In this document: positions 43,058 to 55,018 of the stretch, piece by piece | Layout: each line of letters starts with the position of its first letter | How positions within the stretch are numbered: the first letter of the stretch is position 1 | Position numbers and translations under genes: made by a program | Assembly: GCA_949126835.1 (NCBI GenBank) | Contig: OX421499.1 | Span: 23,533,990-23,597,989, forward strand | From: Anisus vortex | Taxonomy: Eukaryota; Mollusca; Gastropoda; Planorbidae | DNA: 64,000 bases | Direction of reading: 5' to 3' | The notes under the pieces: generated by a model | The model's input: the letters and a program-made list of their open reading frames with translations, nothing else | Database searches by the model: none | What the model was told of the DNA's origin: nothing

Positions 43058-43786
43058 TGTTCTAGCATAGTCTAGATATGAATATTATTTACTTTTGCAC
43101 TCCAGTTATGAAAACTGATGATGGTTTATTTATATTGGAGTTGGCAAACATTTCTATGCGCAACTGTAAACTGTAAATACCATTAGTGCTAAATTAGCCT
43201 GTTATTCATATCTGCCATATTGAATCTAAAGGCTATAACACTATTCTTTGCAGAATTGTTTACTCTTTGTGTGTAAGTGCGTGTGTATCTTATCTTATCT
43301 TATACATTACAGACGTTGCAGATGTTCAAATCGTACTAGTTTTGTTCATATGGTTTAGAAGGCCTATTATTATAACTATTATATTATTATTATAACTAAT
43401 TATACCTAAAATGTAGAAGTTTTTTTATTCAAAACTAAAACATACGTTTTTGACGAATATTTGAAAAAAAAACAACAACTTTGATAACAAAAGCAAACCT
43501 TTTGTTGAAATTTTCTAGCCTAGCTGTAGGCACTGCTAAATATTAAATTTACAACATAAATTAACATACTAACTTACTAAATTACAACTTTTGTTGAGTT
43601 TTCTAATAGCTGTAAACTATTTTTAAAAAATCATACAATTACCGTATAACTTACCGTTATATATTCCTTTAATCGATTTAACTTAGATCTAACCGTATTT
43701 TCAAACAAATTAGTACTTTTTGTAAAAAGAAATTAATGATGATTAGATCAACCAATAACCCATAAGTTTTTAACAAATTTAAATAT
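43058..43786. other. intergenic AT-rich DNA
   Basis: TTATCTTATACATTACAGAC near 43,294 recurs at about 51,032. Otherwise nothing is recognised. Confidence 0.5.
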
Positions 43787-43807
43787 ATCTATCTATATAT
43801 CTATCTA

Positions 43808-43843
<36 letters not shown>

Positions 43844-43888
43844 AGAGAGAGAGAGAGAGAGTAGTAGTAGTAGTAGTAGTAGTAGTAT
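43787..43888 (+). repeat. compound microsatellite (ATCT)n-(AT)n-(GA)n-(GTA)n
   Basis: Four simple-repeat motifs follow each other without a break. Confidence 0.95.
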
Positions 43889-44449
43889 AGTTTGCAACAC
43901 ATAGAAGTTTATTTCGTTTTGAAACAATTGCATTGAGCCAGGTTCTTCAGTTCAGATCTAATCTCGCTCAATGAACCATTTTTATCTACGAGGCATCTAC
44001 TTTTGGACAAGCACTCGGCGAGCAAAGCATCAAGTTCAATAACTCAATAGAAATGTTGTATTAAACGTCCGAGATTACTTGCTCTTGCTTGGCATCTCCA
44101 GGTCGGGCTGTGTTGGTGGGGCCGGCCTCCTCAGATGACGGCCAGCACGTCACAGTTTTTACGACGATTGCCTTGTGGTCATCGATCATGCCACTTTCAC
44201 TGACCTCTTCGTGTTAGTACTCCTTGACTTGGTTTCCCTTTTTAAGTGCCCTTTGATGTGCTCATAGTGTACGGCCTGACCGCCTGTTCCAACAGTCTCG
44301 ATTTGTTAGTCTTACAGAGAGATTCCCAAGTCGAGTTTGACATTTGAAAACATGAACATATTATAGCTTTTTTTAGAATTAAATTCCAGTTGGAAGAAAC
44401 TATAAGGATTTTAAGGAGACAATGAGATTGGAGAGAGGGTTACATTTCC
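43889..44449. other. sequence upstream of the LINE fragment, unassigned
   Basis: Moderately GC-richer around 44,090-44,300. No readable frame. It could be older LINE sequence but I cannot show it. Confidence 0.4.
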
Positions 44450-45053
44450 AAGTCACCATTACTCGATTACTGTAATGCTCTGCTAATCGGGATACCTGAC
44501 GATTAGGTCAACAAATTACAGTGTTTTCAAAACAGTGCCACCCGCCTGGTCATGCGTAAGTCAAGGCGAGTTTCTGTGACAGTTCTCCGGCGTCGGTAAA
44601 AGCCAGAATTGAATATAAAGTGACGCTACTTTGCCATCAGTGCCTTTATAATAATGAGATGGCGTCCTATCTCAAGGAACTAATTAAACCATATGTTCCC
44701 CAAAGAACACTTCGTTCTGCTGACACCTCGCTTCTGGAAGTGCCCCGTTTCTCTCTGAAGACCGTTGGCCTTAGAGCCTTCTCAATATCCGGTCATTATT
44801 TCAAAATTTATCTTAGTTAACATGCTTTAGAGCCCTACTATCTTACCTATATGTTAGGTCGGCCATTTTGTTTTATTTGTTTTTATTTGTTCTATGTTTG
44901 TAAAGTTTTCAAATCATCATTTAGTTTTGCATCTCTTGGCCTAAAGATTGTATCCATGTTCTTAGTTGTTTGTTAATTGCTCTTTGAGCTTGCATTATGT
45001 TTGTTGGCAGCGCTATACAAATGTCATTACTATTATTATTATTATTATTACCA
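44450..45053 (+). pseudogene. 5'-truncated, decayed LINE (L2/CR1-like) 3' end
   Basis: The plus strand encodes, in broken frames, the C-terminal part of a non-LTR reverse transcriptase: LDYCNALL at 44,462-44,485, then LQCFQNSATRLVMRKSRR, then EYKVTLLCHQCLYNNEMASY. The last frame continues through a conserved tail (LKTVGLRAFS). A stop follows IGIPDD and frames shift between the segments, so it is dead. The 3' end GGCAGCGCTATACAAATG followed by (ATT)n is the usual ending of this LINE type. Confidence 0.8.
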
Positions 45054-45250
45054 ATACCTTTTCAGGTCTGGAATGATATTCAAAAACTCCGCCAATAAAC
45101 CACCGCATTACAGCTTATCTCTTAATCATCACATTAAATAGGAATGCAAGTTAAATGTTAACCAGCTTATAGAGCAATAGGCGTAAATTATTTCACAAAT
45201 GTACTAAGAAAGAAATGACAATTTTGGTTAGAGGTGACCCACAGTCAAAT

Positions 45251-46096
45251 CTTGGTTTTCGTTGATTTCGTATTTTCCTCGATCTGGGTTTTCGTCAACT
45301 TTAAAACAAATATTAGAGCGTTCTCAGTGGGCGTGGCTTAGGTTTTTAGTGACGTATTTGTGTAAATATAAGAACCCACTTGAGGTACAAATGTAACGTG
45401 GTGAAAGTGAAGTTGTTCTTTATCATGCAAAATTTACATCTGAATATTGGCTATCAAAAAAAAGGAGGTAAATAGTAGTACTGTGGATTTATTGATTAAT
45501 GTGATTAGGCTAGGGCCGGCTAGACCTATTTACACTTTCAATTTCACTTTATAGGCCTAAACTTTTAATGTTTCGTAGGCTAGGCTACGATGTCAAGTGA
45601 TAGTGTTGTTGGTGAATAGGCTATCTAGTCAAGTCACTAATAGGCTCACATCGTCTATGATCTATGTCTATGATAATAATAAAATAGCCTATTTTACATT
45701 AACATACACAATACAGCTTAAATCTTAATAAGACTTAAAACACAACACATCATTTAAAAAAAGCTCGAACCTATATGAAACTGTATTAATACAGTGGCCA
45801 TTATTACTTGTACACCATTACAGAAAGTAAACACAAATCACGTGCTTTTTGTCACGTGATTGCAAACGCCCTATTGTCCCCGTTTTTTTCGTCGTTTCCT
45901 TTGGATTTCGTCGACTCTAAAGCTAATTCTAATATGCCGATAGACTAAAAAGATTTTTATGCATGTATTTTGGCACGGCCCGGAACGAATTTGTTTGTAT
46001 CTACCTTGATTCATCTAAAAATAATTGCCTCATTTTCTTGTCGGTTTCCGATTGCGTTGATTTTTTTTTTCGGACGAATTGTTAACGAAAACCAAG
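45251..46096. mobile_element. TIR element interrupted by the TA-flanked MITE
   Basis: The ends CTTGGTTTTCGTTGA and AACGAAAACCAAG face each other at 45,251 and 46,096. Internal TTCGTCGTTTCC- and TTTCGTCAAC-like pieces flank the insertion at 45,314-45,873. Without that insertion the element would be only about 290 bp. No target duplication found. Confidence 0.5.
45314..45873 (-). mobile_element. TA-flanked MITE, copy 2 (inverted relative to 4,348)
   Basis: Reverse-complement match to 4,348-4,903 over its full length, TA at both edges. Both CACGTG hexamers are kept (45,839 and 45,853). Confidence 0.75.
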
Positions 46097-46373
46097 TTCA
46101 CGCTGATGTTATTATCTATATAAAGAGACTAAACTAAGGCGTAAAAGACATAAGGGCCTCAACCAGGCCGGTTTATGAAATGCTTGAATATCACACTGAA
46201 GATGCTAGACAGTGCTTCTTCAAAATCGAAAACATTATAGCAAGTAAACGCCTATAAGCCCATTGAGGAACGCTAAAATTCCGCGAAAAGTTACCCTGGT
46301 GCAAAATATTATTCGCTATGCCAACGTACTTGTAAAGATGAAGACTCGGACTTCATGGCTGCATTTCCTACCT

Positions 46374-47405
46374 CAGGGGTCGGCAACCTAAGGCGCGCGT
46401 GCCAAACTTGGCACACCGAGCAATTTTCAATGGCATGCGAGACCTCTATGGTAAAAAAAAATATTAAATTTTCCAGTTCTGAATGAGGAAAAGTGACTGT
46501 TTGACAAATCGACACATTTCAGTGAGTTGGACTATAGGCCTACGTACTTCCCTTTATGTACAACTGTTTAACGTTATTTAATTTTGTACCTCTAATAATT
46601 AAATCTTGTAATGAATATCACAATGCTGAATTTATATAAAGAAATAATAATTAGTCAGTAATATTTGTTATATTACAAAACATACGTTTTTTGAGATCAC
46701 TATTGAATCGAATTTAGAAACTTTATTTGAATTAAAGGGAGATAATTATACTGTTTTATTTTGGCTAATATTTGTAATATTACGTTTTTTTATATATATA
46801 TTTTTAAAGAGTAAATGGCCTTCAACTTATAACTTTATGATGACCGAACAGTAAAAAGTAGTTGAAAATTAAATAAATATTATATCACTAAAAAAAATTA
46901 TCTGCACATTTTTTAACCATTGCATTAACTACCCTGTATGTATGAATACTACGTATTAATTCCGCTTAACGTTAATTCGTTCTTGCAAACGAATGACTAG
47001 CTAAAACAAATTAAATAAAATCTCGGTTAAACTGAGAACAAAATATTAATATCAATATTAGCAGTTGCTAGATCCTTATCCTGACATAATGTTTACAAAA
47101 TATGTTACCATAATGATAATGTGAATGTTTGGTAGTAAAATTTTGTATGCAAATAAAAAGGTTGATAATCACAAACACGTTTTTTTTTTATTAAATAAAA
47201 ATATAAAACGCTTTAACGATTTTCTCTAGATCTCTAGATTTTCTTTTCCTATTGCCTTTGTCTTTCTATGCAGTTAAATTAATTGTCTTACAAAAAAAAT
47301 AATAAAACAATTAAAATAGAGCAGATTGACTTTTAGCTGTTGGCACGCTGAATGGTTTAAATATACTAGTTTGGCACGCCATCAGTAAAAGGTTGCCAAA
47401 CCCTG
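46374..47405. mobile_element. hAT-like non-autonomous element (1032 bp), perfect 8-bp TSD
   Basis: TCCTACCT lies at 46,366-46,373 and 47,406-47,413. The ends are CAGGGGTCGGCAACC and GGTTGCCAAACCCTG. The AT-rich interior (about 46,560-46,760) matches the interior of the 26,579 family, although the outer ends differ. No transposase frame. Confidence 0.9.
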
Positions 47406-47413
47406 TCCTACCT

Positions 47414-47525
47414 AATGGGCCGTATTGCTGCTGAGAGTTAACACCCTTGCCCCTTTTACAAGTCATAAAAGATTGACTTGTAAAAGGGGCAAGGGTGTTA
47501 ACTCTCAGCAGCAATACGGCCCATT
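47414..47525. repeat. perfect hairpin: 52-bp arms, 8-base loop
   Basis: 47,414-47,465 is the exact reverse complement of 47,474-47,525. The loop is TAAAAGAT. The hairpin starts on the base after the right-hand target duplication of the 46,374 element. Confidence 0.97.
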
Positions 47526-48191
47526 GTCTGTGTCACATTGGGTTTTTTAAATATAGAAGTGTTGAGCCAAAAATAAACTATGTTTCTTAGAACTAGAACA
47601 TTTTTTTTTTCAAGGCGGTGATAGAGTTTAGAGCTAGACTACGGTAATTCATAATTCGGTTTCCGCAGTCTCCGGTGACTTTCATAGTTTTTTATCCTAG
47701 CAATATTTATCCCCCCCCCCCCCTTGTAGATAATGCCCAATAGTTATTTTCCTTTGAATACATATAATATGTAAAACATTACGCATGCATTGATGACGTC
47801 ATAGCAGATTGTATTAACCGCCGCGCTCCCTCCCACCCCCACCCCCCACAAATAATATATAATATATTCTTTACATTGTTTTGAGTTGCTTTCATCAGAA
47901 CTATGTCGTTTGTGCCCAGGAAACGAAATTAATGCTTAGGGGAAGAAGAAATTGCGACGCTTGTTATGAGTTTGTTTGTTTGTTCGTGTTGGTTTTTTTT
48001 TAACCCCATCTCCAGCAATGAAATTGATGACATGTTTTTTAAATTTGGATTTCGTGGAGGGGTGGGGGGGGGCGCAGTTAAACTTCGATCCGTTCACTTT
48101 GATCAGTTCCAAGGCGTTGCCTCGCGCAACCCCTTAACACAAACTATTTCAATCAGCAAACATTTTTAAAATTTCCAGCCCGTTTTCAAGA
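47526..48191. other. intergenic DNA
   Basis: C-run at about 47,711-47,723 and a G-rich patch near 48,060. No gene seen. Confidence 0.5.
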
Positions 48192-49066
48192 TAACAATCA
48201 ATAAGTTGCCAGCTGTTTCATTCAAACCTGGCCCTAAACAAGTTGTCCATGTTGCCAGCTGTTTCACTCAGACTTGGCACTAAACAAATTGTCCATGTTT
48301 CCAACTGATTCATTCAGACCTGGCCCTAAACAAATTGTCCTTGTTTTCAGCTAATTCATTCAAACCTGGCCCTAAACAAATTGTCAATGTTTCCAGCTGA
48401 TTCATTCAGATTTAGCCCTAAAAAGTTGTTCATGTTTCTGAATCATTCAGACTTGGCCCTAAAAAGTTGTCCATGTTTCCAACTGATTCTTTCAGACCTG
48501 GCCCTAAAAAGTTGTTCATGTTTCTGATTCATTCAGACCTGGCCCTAAAAAGTTGTTCATGTTTCTGATTCATTCAGACCTGGCCCTAAAAAGTTGTTCA
48601 TGTTTCTGATTCATTCAGACCTGGCCCTAAAAAGTTGTTCATGTTTCTGATTCATTCAGACTTGGCCCTAAACAAATTGTCCATGTTTCCAACTGATTCT
48701 TTCAGACCTGGCCCTAAACAAATTGTCAATGTTTCCAGCTGATTCATTCAGATTTGGCCCTAAAAAGTTGTTCATGTTTCTGATTCATTCAGACTTGGCC
48801 CTAAACAAATTGTCCATGTTTCCAGCTGATTCATTCAGATTTGGCCCTAAAAAGTTGTTCATGTTTCTGATTCATTCAGACTTGGCCCTAAAAAGTTGTC
48901 CATGTTTCTGATTCATTCAGACTTGGCCCTAAAAAGTTGTCCATGTTTCTAACTGATTCATTCAGACCTGGCCCTAAACAAATTGTCCATGTTTCCAGTT
49001 GATTCATTCAGACTTGGCCTTAAAAAGTTGTCCATGTTTCCAACTGATTCTTTCAGACCTGGCCCG
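48192..49066 (+). repeat. 41/46-bp minisatellite, about 20 units
   Basis: Units carry CATTCAGACCTGGCCCTAAA followed by either AAGTTGTTCATGTTTCTGAT or CAAATTGTCCATGTTTCC plus AACTGATT. Long and short units alternate irregularly. Confidence 0.93.
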
Positions 49067-49884
49067 ACCACCGTGTCATATATTCCGTGTTAATTGTAGA
49101 CCATTAATTTTTCATATGAGTTGACATATTTGGCAGACTTTTTTCAGCAGTATAATTTTTTTCTTGTTGAATTGATCTGGTTGCTAAGAGACGACACTCA
49201 AAAACCTTGTCGACTTGATGAAGAGGCCTTATATTTGAATTGTTGGCAACTGGTCTCCACTTAACAGTTAAAAAATCATTTCAGTTTTGTATAATTTGTT
49301 GACATGGACATGTTCGATTAGACAAATCTCTGAGAGCGTTGCGGTGGGTGTGGATATATTCTAATAACGAAAAACAACAACAACACAACTATAAATAAGT
49401 TTCTATCCCCCTGCAGGGAGTCTATGACGACATGGCGTTGTGACGCAGTTTGTTAATTCACTTGTGGGATCTAATGCGTTCTGTCGGAAACATAAGATTC
49501 AACGGATGATGCTATTATTTTTTTTATTTATTTTTTTTATCCTGCCGTTATACAGCGAGTGCTATAACGCACTTTCTTACCCCCCCCCCCCCACCACCTT
49601 CCGCCCTTCTTCCATTTCTCCCATAAATGGCATTTAGAAAGGATGTGTATGTCTCCGTGAGTTTATGTGTGTCTATGTTTTGGGTGTTTATTATGGGTGC
49701 GTTTGTTTTCGCGTGTATTTCTATATCTGTGTGTGTGGTAAAGGAGGAGGTGGTCTTCTTGGCTAAAGTCACTGGCTCTCAAAACTGTGTGTCCCGTCTG
49801 AAATCCTTTTCTTTGTTCGTGAACTTAAGCACTAAGCAGATGAATGACAATTTTATTAAGGAATGTTTGGAAAAAAAATGGCTT
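49067..49884. other. intergenic DNA
   Basis: A C-run near 49,580 and a GT-rich patch at 49,650-49,740. No gene recognised. Confidence 0.5.
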
Positions 49885-50150
49885 TATTCTAGGCCGATTG
49901 CGTTCGACTGGAATACCTAAGTATCTGGGTTCAAATCCTGGTGAAAGCTTTGATTGGATTCCGGGTCTGGAAGGTGTCCCTGAGTTTGCCCAGCTCTGAT
50001 GGTTACCTGACATGTGTTGGGGTAAAGTAAATGCTGCTGGGCATTTTGCTGGCCACACAATCCCCTAGTATGCCGAGGCCACAGAAACTGGTGAACGTTG
50101 CTTCGCCATCCCTATGGATCAATTTGATCCGGCAAAATACTCTACTTACT
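49885..50150 (+). repeat. tRNA-derived SINE, copy 3 (diverged head)
   Basis: GGGTTCAAATCCTGG, then GGTGTCCCTGAGT, then GGCCACACAATCCCCTAGTA and GGCCACAGAAACTGGTGAAC in the family order. The A-box region has decayed. Confidence 0.75.
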
Positions 50151-51025
50151 CTATTAATTATGTACACAAAGGATGCAATTTATTTAAATACACATTTTCA
50201 TGGTCTGGTGTAAGTCTTGGATGATGACCCCGTTTCCCTCATTCCCTCCCCAACCCATGCTGAAAACTTACGAGAGGTTCTGAGCACCAACAGTTCACTA
50301 CTACCGACTTGCTTGCCTTCAATGAGTAACCAATAGTCCACTACGTATATATATATAAAACAAGAACATATATTATATTCACAAACGCTGCCTGCAGTAT
50401 TGTTACCGGGAAATCGACCAATCGTAGTTAAAGTAAACAAGTGTTGGTGTTATTGTACTTTATTGTTTCTGGTACTTTTAACAGAAAGACCTGGCGTACA
50501 TATTCATTCTTAAGTCATAAGCGAAATCGATTATATGTTGTAGTCTTTGTATTTAGTGTTTTTCTTTTTAATCATAGTGCGACTTTAATGGTTCTACGTT
50601 CGTAGAAAGATAATAAATGCGTCTGTTTTGCTTAGGCCTGAGTGAGTTGGAGGGAAAAGGGGAGGGTGTATTGCGTGTTATGGATATCCACGCTTCCATT
50701 TTTTTAAGGTATTGTATTGTAAAGTAGGCTTCTGTGTGTAGGTATACCTTGCTCATGTAATCCGGTTTTGCGTGCCGTTTTGAGGCGTTCCAGCAGGTCC
50801 AAAAGCACAAAATTGAATGTTGGATAGGATAACATGCACATGGATATGCGACTCTGTGTGTGTGATTATGTTCACGTGCAACTGTTCCATAGTTATATTC
50901 CGTTTCGTTGATCTGGTCATAATTTCTATCAAATAGTCTAATTTAGTGTCAAAGTTTAGTCGTTGGTGGAGCTAAAGATCAGTATATAAATGAAAGCATT
51001 TTTTTTTCTATTATTCGGGAATCTT
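50151..51025. other. intergenic DNA
   Basis: No gene or repeat recognised. Confidence 0.5.
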
Positions 51026-51120
51026 ATCTTCTTATCTTATACATTACAGACACTCTTTCTATAAAGAAAATTATTGCGTCCTACGCTTATCCGTGGTTCG
51101 AGTCTAGTCTTGCATTTTTA
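51026..51120 (+). repeat. short interspersed repeat, copy 2
   Basis: Shares TTATCTTATACATTACAGAC with 43,294 and TGCGTCCTACG..TCCGTGGT..GAGTCTAGTCT with 30,673-30,745. Confidence 0.65.
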
Positions 51121-51975
51121 TTACCTTGCATTACTTATCACCTTCTGTCTACTTTGAAAGTAGACTACTTAAATAACTATCTCAAATAAATCAAACGTAA
51201 TGTCGTTAAAAAGGTAGGTAATTTTTTGTTAAAATTATACGACATAGCGCTATTTCGGCAACAGACTAGATCTTTAAAAAGAAATCCAATTATGATTTTA
51301 TAATGATACCCTAAAAATCATTTTCTCCACCAGATATAATATAAGGCTATTTGGTGGTTCAATTTATATATTTTAGAAACAGACTGCTTCATCAGGTTTT
51401 TTGTTGTTGTGAAATGGGTTTAACAGAATGTTATATCCCTGGTTGCCATTGTGATTATATAACGGATGATTCAATATTCTGCTGTCTATTTTTTTAAAGG
51501 TCGGGAATGTGATTAACGAATTTTAAATTTGTTTTTGGTTTTATTCGCTGTTTGCTGTTTGTGTGAAAGCATAATTTGTACCATGTGACTTGTTACCAAT
51601 GTAACATTAAACTGCAATCTGAGAAAGTAAAAATAAAATACGATCATCTATTTCATTTTTATTTTTTTACAAATATATATTTTTGTTATTGCAATAATAA
51701 ACGTTGTCCCCGCAGGCTTGCCTCAGTAGACGCCACTAGACATACATCTTCTGTGTAGAAAATTTGTTTGGAATCCTGTTGACATGTCTGTTCAAATTTG
51801 AAGATATCCCGTTGAATTTGTAATCAGCACATTTCTTATTGAGTTATTGCTTGCTTGAAAATCCCTACTAGTGTATGTGTGTACATTTGAAGATATTACA
51901 TCACACATGTAATATGCACGTTGATATAGCCTGCTTTTTTCCCAAAAATGTATGCTTTAAACTTTATTTTTAAGT
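51121..51975. other. intergenic AT-rich DNA
   Basis: Nothing recognised. Confidence 0.5.
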
Positions 51976-52236
51976 AAGTAAAGTACCATTTGGACCAGAT
52001 TGATCATAGGGCCGGTGAACCAGCGTTCACCAGTTTCTGTGGCTACGGCATACGAGGGGATGTGTGGCCAGTACAATGCCCAGCCGCCTTTACTCTATCC
52101 CAATTAATGTCAGGTACCCACCAAAGCGGGGTAGACTCAGGGACACCCTCCAGACCCGGGAACAAATCCTAGACTTCACCAGGATTCGAACCCAGAACCT
52201 TCGGAACGCCAGTCGAACGCACTGCTACTCGGCCAC
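51976..52236 (-). repeat. tRNA-derived SINE, copy 4 (minus strand)
   Basis: In reverse orientation it shows GTGGCCGAGTAGCAGTGCG (A box), GGGTTCGAATCCTGG (B box) and the full body and tail. Confidence 0.85.
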
Positions 52237-52545
52237 ATTTCTCTAAATGTACTTTAAAACATCTGTCTCAACATTAGCATGACCTGTGTCGGGACCAAGG
52301 GCTTAATTTACTAGTACCTTTATGTCCCGATGTGTTCATTGCTTTATTTTCTCAACAGTTCTAGCTTTGAAACTGAAGTATCAGTATTTTGTTTAATTAT
52401 CCTCTCAATTTTCTTTCACTATCTCACATGCCTCCCAACAGGTACAACCTGTGAGGAGTATTAATGACACTTTTAAAGTCTACGTCCATGGTCAAACTAT
52501 CTGACCCATTCAATCTTTTTTTGCTTGTGGGACATGTTCCACTCT
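52237..52545. other. intergenic DNA
   Basis: Nothing recognised. Confidence 0.5.
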
Positions 52546-52590
52546 GTTAGAACCCCTGATTACCTGAGCTCAGCACTAACATACCCCCCC

Positions 52591-52640
<50 letters not shown>

Positions 52641-52752
52641 ATACACGTAGCTCTTATTAGACAATTAGTCAATTTTCCATTTAAATCACACACTTCATTT
52701 GTGTAAAGCGTGTGCGCCCCACATCCCCACACTTTGGGAACCACTCCCCTGC
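52546..52752. repeat. possible hAT-type MITE fragment with a long poly(A)
   Basis: The right edge, TTTGGGAACCACTCCCCTG, resembles a hAT end in reverse. A run of about 40 A follows a C-run near 52,585-52,638. The left end was not identified. Confidence 0.4.
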
Positions 52753-54096
52753 GTGCATCTTCTATATAATCAGTGAATTAACTTAGTTGAGTTGGTCAGG
52801 GAAATCAAGGGCATTGGTACACAAAAAAAGACTATCATTATAGTCACTTCTTATTCCCTTAAACGTTTGACGAATACAAAGCTACCTCTCAAATTTCAGC
52901 TTCCTCTTGTCTGAGTTGTCACTACTGACGGATGTTATGCCAGGTACTCTAGTCTCCAGTGGCACTGAGCTGTCATTTCTAGAGCTGACCGGCCCCTTCC
53001 CCTTTTTTCCAATAAGCCATAAGGCTGATAGTTCTTTCCTCGAGATGAACAGACCGTGTACCGTTCACCAGTACACGACAGTCTGAAAGTCATCAGATAA
53101 ATGGCGGGAAGGAATGAAAGCAAAACCGTAAAACTTCCAGGAATATTTTTTTACGATCGCCAGCACAAACCTTTAGAATATGTTGTTGTTTTTCTAATAA
53201 TCATACGTATAGTCTATACAAATCTGAAAAGTTGTGGGTGGGTATGTGTTTTTTTTAATAAAGGACAGAATGACATGAATTTTGCTACAAATATTTTTTT
53301 GCGTTACTGTGGTGAACGCTGTCAAGGTTTTACTTTTTGTTTTTTTTTATGACCGCAGTTTTCATTTCGGTCTAAGAACGGTAATAAAAAGACAACTGTT
53401 GTTTCACGTTGACATTTCCGGTACTGACTTTATGTCATTTGTCTTCGCAAAATGAGAAAAAAAAAATATGGCGTAGAGATTAGGCTTAAGCTTATAATTT
53501 TTATGACGTTAACAACAAGGGAAAAAAATAATATTCGTGTTTCCAGTGTTGTAAACGACTTAATTAACTTTGTAGCGGGCAATTTTAGCCGGTTCCGAGG
53601 ACCGGGCACACGTATGCTAGTTCCATATATTTTACAATAGATTTTCAAGTGTAGTGATAGTTTGTTCAAAATAAAGTTTCCTAATGACTTGAGATATCGT
53701 CTGATCGATTTTTGCTATCGGTTTGACGCACTGGTCAAGATAAGTCGTCGCCAACAATGTCAGACAGATCTATGTTCCAGACATGTAATTTCCCTCATCA
53801 GATCGTTTTTTTCTTCTTCTTTTTACTGGTGCCCCCTATGGACATGTAACAGTTTATTCATATGTCTATGTGGAGGTGTAGATAATCCTCTCTCCTTAAT
53901 CCCACATAACGTCGCAAAGTTATTTCCCTTTTTAGTTTTTCCATTGTCTTCACCAAGTGACGTCATTGGCTATTTTAGCCCACCGCTAAATCGATAGGAA
54001 AAAAACTTACAAAAAAAAAAAAGCAACAAAATAAGAACGAACCTACTTTGAGTCTAAATGAAAAACAATGAGCTCTGAGATGAACTAAGATCAAAG
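52753..54096. other. intergenic DNA
   Basis: No gene recognised. Short open frames near 53,101 and 53,452 have no recognisable content and lack splice-consistent edges. Confidence 0.45.
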
Positions 54097-54372
54097 ACTA
54101 TAATAAGGTGGACTGCTTGCTCTATTTTTAGAGCTTAAATGTTCTTTTTCCGTGCGCAACCAAAAATGACTTCTACGCTCCTACGTTGGCATTAAAGCTT
54201 TCCGCTGTATACTACTTTCTATTTTTATTTTCATTGAGAAAATCATAGCGATTAAATAAAACGGAAGTGTACAGTACAAAGGTTACAAAAGGGAATCGGG
54301 AATTCTGAAAAACAGTCATTCGAGTCATCAAATAGGAGAAATATCAAAGCAAGCGGTCCATCTTATTATAGT
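54097..54372. mobile_element. short TIR MITE, copy 2
   Basis: Same ends (ACTATAATAAG and CTTATTATAGT) and interior as 19,284-19,525, with about 34 extra bases near its left end and several substitutions. Confidence 0.7.
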
Positions 54373-54721
54373 TTTTGCTAAGATATTTGACAGTGGTTCA
54401 CCTATATATAGATCTAATTATAAACAAATATTTTTAAAAAGTATTAAGAAAAATGAATTCCACTTTTTTTCTTTTACCATATAAATATGCATACGGTTTC
54501 CCTCTTAGTCTAATATTATACAAAAATGGTTCATTAATATGTATTAAACACATTAGGCCTACTTGATTGTTTATGCTGGTACATAGCTAATTAATTAATT
54601 TACACGATTTTTTTTATATTTTATTAACAAAAATATTTCTTGTATAATACAATATTGCTAAATTTGTTTACCTACTTGTAGGAAAATATTGAACTTAAAA
54701 AATATATGTATAATTGTACTT
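54373..54721. other. AT-rich spacer
   Basis: Nothing recognised. Confidence 0.5.
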
Positions 54722-54730
54722 ATGTATCAA

Positions 54731-55009
54731 TGGGGCACGGTAGCCGAGCGGCAGCGCGTTCGTGTGGCGAGCCGAAGGTCCCGGGTTCGAATCCTGGTGC
54801 AGGCTAGGATTTTTTCCCTGGAGGGTGTAGCTGTCTACGCAGCTCTGAGTCTACCTCAGTACCTGACCTTAGTTGGGTTAAAGTAAAGGCGGCTGTGCAT
54901 AGTGCTGGCCACACAATCACCTAGTATGCCGTGGCCACAGAAACTGGTGCACGCTGCTTCATCGAATCCTATGGATCAGTTCGGTCCGACGGGGACTTTT
55001 TTTTTACTA
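54731..55009 (+). repeat. tRNA-derived SINE, copy 5, with 9-bp TSD
   Basis: The best-preserved head: GGGGCACGGTAGCCGAGCGG, then GGGTTCGAATCCTGGTGCAG. ATGTATCAA lies at 54,722-54,730 and 55,010-55,018, a clean target duplication. The 3' end is a T-run with a short ACTA, so the family does not end in poly(A). Confidence 0.9.
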
Positions 55010-55018
55010 ATGTATCAA

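Noticed and set aside
52599..52638. Poly(A) run as the tail of a processed pseudogene
   Set aside because: No coding remnant lies upstream, and the neighbouring C-run and hAT-like end suggest a repeat-internal homopolymer instead.
53101..53352. Possible small gene starting ATGGCGGGAAGG
   Set aside because: The start context is acceptable, but the translation shows no recognisable domain and the stretch has no splice-consistent edges.
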